A stretch of 8,639 bases of DNA, from NCBI GenBank assembly GCA_963205035.1, contig CAUJII010000186.1, positions 1 through 8,639 of the forward strand, read 5' to 3'. This stretch comes from Spirochaetota bacterium. GTDB lineage: Bacteria; Spirochaetota; Leptospiria; Turneriellales; Turneriellaceae. Positions 1 through 5,800 of the stretch are shown here, in pieces (the stretch's first letter is position 1; each line of letters begins with the position of its first letter). The notes beneath the pieces were generated by a model. That model saw only the letters and a program-made list of their open reading frames with translations. It made no database searches and had not been told where the DNA came from. Both the position numbers and the translations under genes were made by a program.

Positions 1-956
1 TTCTCTGGCCCTTCTGCGATGAGAAGTCCCAAAGCGCCTTTATTGAATGCGCGAAAAATCGAGTGGTCGACCAAGACGTGATTTCCGGGTACACTCACTT
101 TGAAGTCGAGGATTGCCGCCCCACCCGCAGGGATTGCAGTCGTCTGCACGTTTTCTTGCGTTACTTTGCTACCTCCCTCGCCGTAGATATGATCAAAAAT
201 TTCGCCAATGACATGAAATGAGGAGATCAAGTTCGGACCGGCGTTGCCGACAAACATGCGCACTTTGTCTCCCACTTTTACTTTGAGAGCTTTATCGCCA
301 ATCATCGAACCAACGGAGCCGTTGAATACGACATAGTCGGGTTTTTCGGCGAGTGCCTTATCCATGTTAAACGCCTGCAAACCTGGTTGGCCGAATTTTC
401 CTGACGTATAAAATTCAGATTGCAAAACGTAAAACTCTTTATCTACCTCGGGCAGGCCACCCTTAGGTTCGACGAGAATCAAGCCGTACATTCCGTTGGC
501 GATGTGCATACCGACAGGCGCCGTCGCGCAGTGATAAATAAACAATCCGGCATTTAGAGCTTTGAACGAAAATATCGACGAGTGGCCCGGTACGGTGAGG
601 GAGGCTTCGGCTCCGCCGCCTGGGCCTGAGACTGCGTGCAAGTCGATGTTATGCGGCATTTTGCTCGAAGGGTGGTTTGAGAGTTTGAACTCCACTGAAT
701 CTCCTTCGCGGATTCGGATCATCGGGCCGGGAACAGTGCCTCCAAAAGTCCAGAAGGTATATTCGACACCGTCGGCCAAACGGCCCTTGAGCTCTTTGGT
801 TTCGAGGTTCACGATAACCTTCGCGTTTCCGCTTCGGCTAATCGGCGGCGGTACATTCGGTGCATGCGCTAAAACAGCGGTTTCGACTTTGGTTGCGCAT
901 GCAGTCAAAATGAATGCAATGCTCAACGCAACGAGGGGGAGGAGGTTTTTCCGCAT
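1..956 (-). CDS. nirK: Copper-containing nitrite reductase, AniA-type lipoprotein (3' end outside window)
   Basis: Reduces nitrite to nitric oxide with a type 1 and a type 2 copper centre. The first 318 residues are visible; the frame is open to the left edge, and judged against Neisseria AniA only a short C-terminal tail is missing. The start at 956 gives an N-terminus with Arg-Lys, a hydrophobic core and the lipobox LTAC, Cys20 being the predicted lipidated residue, so the enzyme is probably anchored in the outer membrane facing the periplasm. Visible ligands: type 1 copper His102, Cys143, His151, Met156; type 2 copper His107, His142, His298; catalytic Asp105 and His248, with the same 143-residue separation as in AniA. 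The linker between Cys and the third ligand (TAPVGMH) is the short class II/AniA form. No clear Shine-Dalgarno sequence precedes the ATG. The stop of the next gene upstream lies 72 bases away on the same strand, so cotranscription is possible. Identification is very secure. Confidence 0.95.
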   Translation of the reverse strand, partial: MRKNLLPLVALSIAFILTACATKVETAVLAHAPNVPPPISRSGNAKVIVNLETKELKGRLADGVEYTFWTFGGTVPGPMIRIREGDSVEFKLSNHPSSKMPHNIDLHAVSGPGGGAEASLTVPGHSSIFSFKALNAGLFIYHCATAPVGMHIANGMYGLILVEPKGGLPEVDKEFYVLQSEFYTSGKFGQPGLQAFNMDKALAEKPDYVVFNGSVGSMIGDKALKVKVGDKVRMFVGNAGPNLISSFHVIGEIFDHIYGEGGSKVTQENVQTTAIPAGGAAILDFKVSVPGNHVLVDHSIFRAFNKGALGLLIAEGPE

Positions 957-1028
957 GAGCGGGCAATCGGGTGCTCGAAACAAGCCGTCAAACGGAATGA
1001 GATACCGGGGATTTTCAAAGCCTTGGTA

Positions 1029-2114
1029 TCAAAAATTGAACCCGAGTCCACCTTGGACTACGGACATCGAACTTGTGGTATCGCCCGTAATATGCAAGTA
1101 TCGCCAGTCTGCTGCCAAAGATATTCGTGAGGTGAGCAATATTTTTATCCCTACCCTGAAGCCGAGCCAAATAGCACCGGGAAGTTGTGTCGGTTGAGAA
1201 CTTAGTTTGTTATTGCCATAACCGATATTTGCTTCGACGAAGGGTTTGATACGATTGTCAATTGTAAAGAAGTTCAGCCCAAACTGTCCCATAATTCCCG
1301 AGCCTGTATGGGTGATATTTCCCCCACTTTGATCAAATAGCAGAGCTGCGAGACCCGCATAAGATTTTCTGAAATCTGAATTGCGCAAGATTTCAATTCC
1401 GATCAGATAGCCTTTGTTAAGCCGGGACAATTCATCAGTTCCGTTTATCAGAAATCCACCCAAGATATTTATCTCGCGATCCACTTTGTTCCATGAGACT
1501 TCATCGATTTTAGATAGGGCTACTTTTTGAGAATCTGTAGCCGCAGATGCGTTTGCTGACATTGTTTTTCTTGCCATTTCACCAATCTTTTCGACGATTT
1601 TGCTCGCCATAATTTCCGTGGCCTGGAATAGCGTGGCGTCGACCGGATTCAATATCGGTTCCAGCGTCACAATCCGATTGATGATCGCGAAATTGATCTT
1701 CGTCTTCATAGCGATTTGTCCGGTTTGGGGATCAATCTCATAACTACCGTACACGAGAATATCAGTACCAGTTGCTCTACAGAATTCGGCGGCCTCACTA
1801 CTTTCAAATTTTCCGGATTTTTTCCGCAGTTCAAGCGCGACAGTTTGCGCCGTCTCGGCATCTAATGAGGCATAGTCAAACTTCGTCTGCATGCTTGTGT
1901 TGATGGCGGTTGACAACGAACCAGAAAGGTAGGTGTAGTTCGCTGAACCGGTGCGGTCTTCAAAGTCGATGATTGCCACCTTTGCCAAATTTGCGGAATT
2001 TGGCTGTTGGGCTTGAGCAGGCCAACAAAAGTAGATTGCGCTTAGGAAATAAACGACCTTTACTATACCTCGCCCTGAATTCTGCAAGTGAAAAGTGCGT
2101 TTAAGCTGGTTCAT
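1029..2114 (-). CDS. Exported protein: CsgG/TolB-N-like domain plus outer-membrane beta-barrel
   Basis: The preferred start is the ATG at 2114 (361 residues), because AAAGGAGATACC sits directly before it and a promoter lies just upstream. An open frame extends to 2219 but would run through that promoter. Residues 1-35 form a signal peptide with a long basic n-region, a hydrophobic stretch (about 17-31) and an AQA|QQ cleavage site. Residues about 44-200 begin KVAIIDFEDRTG and contain GTDILVYGSYE near 131-141. This strand-helix pattern is seen in CsgG, FlgT/TolB-N-like and related periplasmic domains of envelope proteins. From about 205 to the end the sequence alternates polar and hydrophobic residues in repeated strands (RIKPFVEANIGYG, AIWLGFRVGIKI, SLAADWRYLHI) and ends GLGFNF. 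A terminal Phe is the typical C-terminus of a BAM-assembled outer-membrane barrel. The protein therefore probably spans the outer membrane with a periplasmic sensor or assembly domain. The domain family assignment is inference and the exact role is unknown. Confidence 0.8.
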   Translation of the reverse strand: MNQLKRTFHLQNSGRGIVKVVYFLSAIYFCWPAQAQQPNSANLAKVAIIDFEDRTGSANYTYLSGSLSTAINTSMQTKFDYASLDAETAQTVALELRKKSGKFESSEAAEFCRATGTDILVYGSYEIDPQTGQIAMKTKINFAIINRIVTLEPILNPVDATLFQATEIMASKIVEKIGEMARKTMSANASAATDSQKVALSKIDEVSWNKVDREINILGGFLINGTDELSRLNKGYLIGIEILRNSDFRKSYAGLAALLFDQSGGNITHTGSGIMGQFGLNFFTIDNRIKPFVEANIGYGNNKLSSQPTQLPGAIWLGFRVGIKILLTSRISLAADWRYLHITGDTTSSMSVVQGGLGFNF

Positions 2115-2147
2115 GGTATCTCCTTTAGTGTAAGCGGAAAGTGGATT

Positions 2148-2176
2148 ATTGTACCTTATACAGTCTGGAATGTCCA
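2148..2176 (-). promoter_or_regulatory. Sigma70-type promoter of the CsgG-like/barrel gene
   Basis: On the minus strand TGGACA (2176-2171) and TACAAT (2153-2148) are separated by exactly 17 bases, each one mismatch from the consensus -35 and -10 hexamers. Transcription would begin near 2141, giving a 5' leader of about 27 bases that contains the AGGAG ribosome binding site. Confidence 0.7.
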
Positions 2177-2199
2177 TACCCCAAATGGGTGAGACTTTG

Positions 2200-2225
2200 G
2201 ATCCTGTGAGGGAACTCACAGGATC
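2200..2225. repeat. Perfect 11-4-11 palindrome upstream of the promoter
   Basis: GATCCTGTGAG (2200-2210), loop GGAA, and CTCACAGGATC (2215-2225) pair perfectly over 11 bp. It lies about 24 bases upstream of the -35 box of the minus-strand gene, so that gene's transcript does not include it. No T-run follows on either strand, which argues against an intrinsic terminator. An operator or activator site, or the terminator of a lost gene, are the alternatives. Confidence 0.6.
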
Positions 2226-2324
2226 TTTGGCATTCTTAACTATCTCAACCTCGGTCGGGAATTCGGACGACTGTCTTTCCTTGCTAATGTGACATAATGC
2301 TCTGCCGATAATCGGATGATGTAA

Positions 2325-2513
2325 TCACCTCTTACCATTGAAATAGTTCAGCGGTTTATCAAGCCCATCGTCGGTATGGCCTGGTCAGACGGATCATCAG
2401 GTCAAAACGGCACTAAAGGTTCATCACTGGATAGCGATGTAAATTGGACAGCGGCGACATTGGGCGCATGCAACGGGGTGCTGCCCATCTATTGTTTTGG
2501 TATCGTACCATAG
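2325..2513 (+). pseudogene. 3' fragment of a DUF1554-like (Leptospira) gene
   Basis: The frame is open from just after a TAA (2322-2324) to TAG (2511-2513) and has no plausible start for a complete domain. Residues encoded at about 2376-2504 read WSDGSSGQNGTKG, then VNWTAATLGACNG, then LPIYCFG. The order W-[ST]-x-G-S-S, a Gly-rich turn, a Trp, then Cys and a terminal I/L-Y-C-F/V is what I recall from the C-terminal end of DUF1554 domains, common in Leptospira lipoproteins and surface proteins. The N-terminal two thirds of such a domain are not found upstream in any plus frame I could read. I infer a gene remnant rather than a small functional gene. The family call rests on motif memory, not a search. 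Confidence 0.42.
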
Positions 2514-2564
2514 CCGAGATTCGTTCGAAATTGACGGTTTATCTAAAATTGGCTTTGCTACCGA

Positions 2565-3329
2565 ATGAATACGCTTCCTTGGCGTCGCGGCCTAATCTTC
2601 GGTCTCGGCATATTTATTCTGAACTGTAGCTCTGCCAAAGTAAAAACAACATCCGCCGCCGCAGCCGAAGAATTTTCATTCACCAGCAACGACCTGAATA
2701 ACTGCAAAAATATCGACGCTCGGCATATTTGCCTCGAAGCGAAAGCTATCGATCGCGCGCTTGCCGCCGACGGCTCGACTGCGGTTTCAAATAATGTACT
2801 TCTCGAAGCTGCGGTGGTAACACGCGCCAATTATGCGCGGTGCGTTGCTGATCTACAATGCGATGCGCAGCATTATAAGCAAGCAAACGATAACGCCGAA
2901 TCGCCTGCGCTCGGACTTACCGCCGCATCGGCGCTGCGCTATTGCGCATGGGCCGGGGGGCGGTTGCCGACACTCGCCGAACTCAAAGCCGGTGCAAGCC
3001 ATAGCGACTTTCAAAAAAGCGCATTCGTCGAATGGTCGAACGATTGGCAACTTTCGCCGGGCGCTTCATGCATATTAAAGAAGAAAAATATCTGCGAACC
3101 GGCAAACCCGATGGGTATTTGCAGTGGGATTTTCCCCTGCGACAAATCTTTGAAACTGAAACAGACATTTAACCCAACGACGAACGAAACGGCGGCAGTT
3201 GCTTATACGACGAAAGATAAAATCGCGTTCCGTTGCGCTTCAGATAATAACCCACCAACCGTAGCCCCGCCATGGATGATTAAGACTCCGCCAGCGCCGC
3301 TCGGCGACCCGGGGCCGCTTTCGCAATAA
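2565..3329 (+). CDS. Lipoprotein with FGE/SUMF1-like domain
   Basis: A 254-residue exported protein. Arg7-Arg8, a hydrophobic core and LNC give a lipobox with Cys21 as the lipidated residue. Residues about 85-225 follow the outline of the formylglycine-generating-enzyme/SUMF1 (C-type-lectin-like) domain: VTRANYARCVADLQC (85-99) resembles the usual VTNAQYxxCV, then SALRYCAWAGGRLPTLAEL (122-140), EWSNDW (156-161) and KIAFRCASD (219-227). The domain is small, and the RGGSW segment with the catalytic cysteines of true FGE is absent, so it is probably a binding or structural domain rather than an oxidase. Twelve cysteines after Cys21 suggest disulphides outside the cytoplasm. The last 28 residues are Pro-rich (NNPPTVAPPWMIKTPP) and look like an interdomain linker, yet the frame stops at TAA 3327-3329. 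The same frame is open directly afterwards (next entry), so this may be the front half of a broken or read-through two-domain protein. No clear Shine-Dalgarno sequence precedes the ATG. Confidence 0.7.
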   Translation: MNTLPWRRGLIFGLGIFILNCSSAKVKTTSAAAAEEFSFTSNDLNNCKNIDARHICLEAKAIDRALAADGSTAVSNNVLLEAAVVTRANYARCVADLQCDAQHYKQANDNAESPALGLTAASALRYCAWAGGRLPTLAELKAGASHSDFQKSAFVEWSNDWQLSPGASCILKKKNICEPANPMGICSGIFPCDKSLKLKQTFNPTTNETAAVAYTTKDKIAFRCASDNNPPTVAPPWMIKTPPAPLGDPGPLSQ

Positions 3330-4301
3330 GAGCACGATCTCTTACATAATCTCGAAGCCACCGACACGCTCAATAAACCGATCTGCAAAGCCAAGTTCAC
3401 TTCGCCTGCGCACTGCAAAGACCCGGTAACATATTTTACTCCGAACGAATCGCAAAATTATTTATTCGCTCCGTATATTCGCAATTTAGGTGGCGGTTAT
3501 GCGGGCGTCGCCGCCGATGCGAATTATTCGTATATCGCACTTGCGAAGAGCCGCTTTGTCTGGTTGTTTGATTTCGACATCAACATCAACGCGCTCCACA
3601 GAATTATTCGCGCATTTGTCGTAGAGTCTGCGAGCGTCGCCGATTTTCTTGCGAAGTTCGAGAAGAAAAATTCAAAAGCCGCGCTCGATATACTGGCAAA
3701 ATACTATAGCGAACGCAGCGATCTCGATTTTATTCAGCAAGTGTATCGCAACAACGCGCCAAACTTACTCAAGCATTACCACACGAGCGCAAAGAGCAAC
3801 GCGAAGCAAGGTGATTTCGGCTGGCTGCGCCATGCAGATAACTATCGTTATATTCGCTTACTCTATACGCAAGATCGTATCGCGATTGTTCCCGGCGACA
3901 TGCTCAAAGATAAATCGATGCGCTCGATCGGAAAAGCCGCAAAAGCACTCGGCGTGCCGATTCGCGTCTATTATCCCTCGAATGCCGAAGAATTCTGGGA
4001 TTACAGTACGAACAATTCAAACTACAAGCATAATATACTTTCGCTACCCTTCGACGAAGCTTCGATCACGTTTCGCTCGGTGCACGAATATCCATGGCAT
4101 CCCGCCGGGCGTCGCGGCTTCAAAGGGTTCTGGCATTATGTAGTACACGGTGCGTACAACTATCAGAAGAAACTCCTGCTTCCGCATTACGATTTCATGG
4201 ATTATTTTAAGATGCACAGGGTTGTTTCGAAAGATAGATCAGATTTCAGCACGATTGAAATTCCCGCCGCGATACCGAAAGGCATTCTCGAACAAGATTA
4301 A
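3330..4301 (+). CDS. LIC_10091-like (methyltransferase-like) domain, open after an in-frame stop
   Basis: The frame is open for 323 codons directly after the preceding gene's TAA and in the same frame. No in-frame ATG, GTG, TTG or CTG occurs before the TTG at 3564. A start at 3564 (245 residues) would cut off the conserved-looking N-terminal part, FTPNESQNYLF and GGGYAGVAADANYSYIA (residues about 36-70 after the stop). The sequence resembles a family I associate with Leptospira LIC_10091 and proteins often described as methyltransferase-like: a Gly-rich loop followed by a strand ending FDFD, then the equivalents of HADNYRYIRLLYTQDRIAIVPGD, VYYPSNAEEFW and LSLPFDEASITFRS. Substrate and activity are unknown. 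The two cysteines at 19 and 29 after the stop fit the exported, disulphide-rich style of the previous segment. I therefore read this as the C-terminal domain of one original protein. Whether it is still translated (readthrough, internal start) or is a pseudogene cannot be decided here. Confidence 0.6.
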   Translation, partial: EHDLLHNLEATDTLNKPICKAKFTSPAHCKDPVTYFTPNESQNYLFAPYIRNLGGGYAGVAADANYSYIALAKSRFVWLFDFDININALHRIIRAFVVESASVADFLAKFEKKNSKAALDILAKYYSERSDLDFIQQVYRNNAPNLLKHYHTSAKSNAKQGDFGWLRHADNYRYIRLLYTQDRIAIVPGDMLKDKSMRSIGKAAKALGVPIRVYYPSNAEEFWDYSTNNSNYKHNILSLPFDEASITFRSVHEYPWHPAGRRGFKGFWHYVVHGAYNYQKKLLLPHYDFMDYFKMHRVVSKDRSDFSTIEIPAAIPKGILEQD

Positions 4302-4307
4302 GGCGGG

Positions 4308-4841
4308 GTGAGATTCTTAGATCTTCTCGTTCTTGCGCTTTGCATCGCTCTTAGCGAATGCCAGAACGCACAAGATAAGCATAGCATTTCACCGCCACAA
4401 ATCTATGCGCTGCGCTATCCGGTGAGCGATTATCCGGCAAGGCTCGTGAACAGCCGCCAAAGAAGCGGTTCTGTCGCTATGGGTTGGCTCGCGCACCTTG
4501 TGCGTGATAGCGCAGGGGACTACACGCTTGTCGACGGTGACTCACCGCTGCATACAAATTTTTCCGTAGCGCTCGTCGCCGGGCATACGCCGGGGTCGCA
4601 GGTTGTGCGCTACAAAGATGCGAACAGTACATTTCTTTTTACCGGCGACGAATGCTATTTTCGCGAAAGCTGCGAAAAAAAGATACCGCTACCGCACGCT
4701 TCGGCCTTTTCGGTAAAAAACAACCGCGCTTTCTTGCAAGCGGTAGAGAAAAATGCGATCATTCTCTCTGGGCATGAAAGCAATTTCTTAAGTGGTCACT
4801 GGCTGAGCGACTATATTTTTTCTTTGCCGACGGGTCGGTGA
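4308..4841 (+). CDS. Metallo-beta-lactamase-fold protein lacking the HxHxDH segment
   Basis: The GTG at 4308 follows AAGGCGG and lies six bases after the preceding stop, so the two are probably cotranscribed. Residues 1-18 form a hydrophobic export-like segment ending LSEC; glutamate before the cysteine makes it a poor lipobox. Residues 32-78 (IYALRYPVSDYPARL, then GWLAHLVRDSAGDYTLVDGD) match the first strands of lactonase-like metallo-beta-lactamase proteins. Residues 87-160 match the C-terminal half: GHTPGSQ (His93), TGDE (Asp114) and SGHE (His156), which correspond to metal ligands of the family. The stretch that should lie between, roughly 80-110 residues carrying HxHxDH, is absent: Asp76-Gly77 is followed only about ten residues later by the HTPG strand. 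The protein, 177 residues instead of about 250-290, should therefore not bind the usual dinuclear metal centre. It is probably inactive or a decayed gene. Fold assignment is secure; substrate is unknown. Confidence 0.7.
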   Translation: MRFLDLLVLALCIALSECQNAQDKHSISPPQIYALRYPVSDYPARLVNSRQRSGSVAMGWLAHLVRDSAGDYTLVDGDSPLHTNFSVALVAGHTPGSQVVRYKDANSTFLFTGDECYFRESCEKKIPLPHASAFSVKNNRAFLQAVEKNAIILSGHESNFLSGHWLSDYIFSLPTGR

Positions 4842-4986
4842 TATAGCGGCGTGTGAAGACACACGATGTGCTGAACTACGCCGCCGACACGGATGTCGTC
4901 TTCGCGGCGTGTGAAGACACACGAAGTGTCGAACTACGCCGCTGCCATGGAGGGCATCTTCGCGGCGTGTGAAGACACACGAAGTG
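4827..4986. repeat. Three 39-bp palindromic repeats at 58-bp period with hairpin spacers
   Basis: R1 4846-4884 and R2 4904-4942 are 39 bp each and differ at three positions. R3 (4962-4986) matches the first 25 bp and then diverges. Each full unit starts GCGGCGT and ends ACGCCGC, and contains CGTGTG-AAGA-CACACG, so it can fold as a hairpin. The two 19-base spacers (4885-4903, 4943-4961) both end in TCTTC and each contains its own stem: CGACA/TGTCG in the first, TGCC/GGCA in the second. A comparable small stem, CCGA-CGGG-TCGG (4827-4838), precedes R1 and forms the last codons of the upstream gene. Because 58 is not a multiple of 3 and stops occur, the array is unlikely to be coding. It resembles REP/BIME-like elements in style, but I do not recognise the family. 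Confidence 0.75.
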
Positions 4987-5040
4987 CCCCTCGACGGTGC
5001 TCGGGGACCAAGGCTGTCGAACCACAGGGACCGCCGCGCG

Positions 5041-5209
5041 CCGTGATAAATGTAATAACTATTACAATTTCCTCCGTTTCAAAAAAAATCAGATCCTTTG
5101 TTCTAGTTACTACAAAATTCGCACTTTTTTTTGGTTTTTGAAAAAAAATTCAAACTCAGTGAGAAAAAAACACGTTTTCTGGGTATTTAATATATAGAGG
5201 GGAATATTT
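5041..5209 (+). promoter_or_regulatory. A/T-tract-rich leader with palindrome and ribosome binding site
   Basis: Base composition changes abruptly from GC-rich repeats to AT-rich DNA at about 5041. TGTAATA-AC-TATTACA (5051-5066) is a perfect 7-2-7 palindrome of the size of a dimeric repressor site. Homopolymer tracts follow: A8 at 5081-5088, T8 at 5125-5132, A8 at 5141-5148 and A7 at 5164-5170, suggesting curved DNA. TATTTAATATAT (5184-5195) could supply a -10 element, but I see no matching -35. AGAGGGG (5196-5202) is a good ribosome binding site for the ATG at 5210. The regulatory role is inference. Confidence 0.5.
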
Positions 5210-5782
5210 ATGGAATATCACCAGACATCCGTTTCGCTGCGCGAGAAGTCGTATCGGCGACTCAAGGCCGCGCAGCTAATTTTTGCCCGGCATGGGATCC
5301 ACTGGGGCGAGGGAGAGATTATTTCGCGGCTGTGCAAAGAGACTGTGTTACGCTGGCGCTCCGGCGGTGCTTGGACCGCATCCGCACGGCGGTACAACAT
5401 CCAGACTGACGAGACTAAATACGTCATCAGGCCCTGGCGTGTCGACAAGAACCTCTACGGCGTGCTTTGGCAGCGGACGATTCATTCGGGCGAGTCGGTG
5501 TCGCGGTTCGTCGACTTTGCGATTCGGGTGTTCATGCCGCGGTTTGTTGAGATGTATCTACATTCGCCCCGGCGCGGATCGGCGTTCTCCGCACGGAATC
5601 ATCATATCTGGGCTGCGCGGTTTGCCCGGCGCAAAAGTTTTCCTGACTATTTTATTAACTACCAAAAAGTCACCGAAAAAAATGAAAACGGCGGGCTCGA
5701 AACGGCTCGGAAGGCGATCCTCATCGCGAAAAAAGACCTATCGTACGCTGAATACATCCATTGCCTACGAACGTGCATATAG
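5210..5782 (+). CDS. Unrecognised basic protein, possibly two ribbon-helix-helix-like segments
   Basis: 190 residues, with a strong AGAGGGG ribosome binding site at eight bases' distance, so the start is well supported. I do not recognise the family with certainty. It is rich in Arg, Lys and Trp and has no signal peptide or membrane segment, so it should be cytoplasmic. Residues about 6-46 read as a short strand (TSVSLREKSYRRLK) followed by two helices with a Gly-rich turn (RHGIHWGEGEIISRLCKE). Residues about 70-118 repeat this plan: YVIRPWRVDKNLYGVLWQ, then HSGESVSRFVDFAIRVFMPRFVEMYL. A strand plus two helices with G-x-S-x-S at the second helix start resembles ribbon-helix-helix DNA-binding folds, and the second half also recalls the layout of Leptospira DUF1564 proteins. 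The C-terminal 70 residues are Arg/His-rich. A DNA-binding role would fit the palindrome in its own leader, but this is inference. It converges on uppP, with stop codons 18 bases apart. Confidence 0.65.
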   Translation: MEYHQTSVSLREKSYRRLKAAQLIFARHGIHWGEGEIISRLCKETVLRWRSGGAWTASARRYNIQTDETKYVIRPWRVDKNLYGVLWQRTIHSGESVSRFVDFAIRVFMPRFVEMYLHSPRRGSAFSARNHHIWAARFARRKSFPDYFINYQKVTEKNENGGLETARKAILIAKKDLSYAEYIHCLRTCI

Positions 5783-5800
5783 CGCACGGGCTCACACGTC

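Larger units (their letters stand above)
2115..2564. other. Gap without intact gene between divergent genes
   Basis: This 450-base stretch holds the minus-strand promoter and palindrome at its left end and a broken DUF1554-like fragment at its right end; both are listed separately. Between them (2226-2324) I see no gene. A possible extended -10 element, TGACATAAT at 2290-2298 on the plus strand, has no good -35 partner. A 5-1-5 palindrome, CCGATAATCGG, occurs at 2305-2315. Neither is strong enough to list as a site. Confidence 0.6.

Noticed and set aside
957..1028. Own promoter or FNR/NnrR-type site for nirK
   Set aside because: Half-sites such as TTGAC and TTGAT occur on the minus strand, but no symmetrical partner and no acceptable -10 could be found.
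562..1197. Plus-strand open frame of 211 codons
   Set aside because: It is the antisense shadow of the nitrite reductase N-terminus and the barrel gene's 3' end; both minus-strand genes have clear family signatures.
2115..2219. Longer N-terminus for the CsgG-like/barrel protein starting at 2219
   Set aside because: It would cover the promoter and part of the palindrome, and it places the signal peptide internally; the ATG at 2114 has a strong ribosome binding site.
4846..4986. CRISPR array
   Set aside because: Only three copies, spacers of 19 bases that share their last five bases, palindromic repeats longer than the spacers and no cas genes nearby.
4846..5040. Integron attC sites
   Set aside because: Size and self-complementarity are suggestive, but I see no GTTRRRY/RYYYAAC core sites and no integrase.
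5125..5148. Intrinsic terminator formed by T8 and A8
   Set aside because: The stem would be only A-T pairs with no GC and no following T-run after the A8 arm; it is better described as A/T tracts.
4893..5197. Short plus-strand frames of 82 and 66 codons in the repeat and A/T-rich leader
   Set aside because: They read through the palindromic repeats or homopolymer tracts, have low-complexity products and no ribosome binding site; the 58-bp period also shifts the reading frame from copy to copy.
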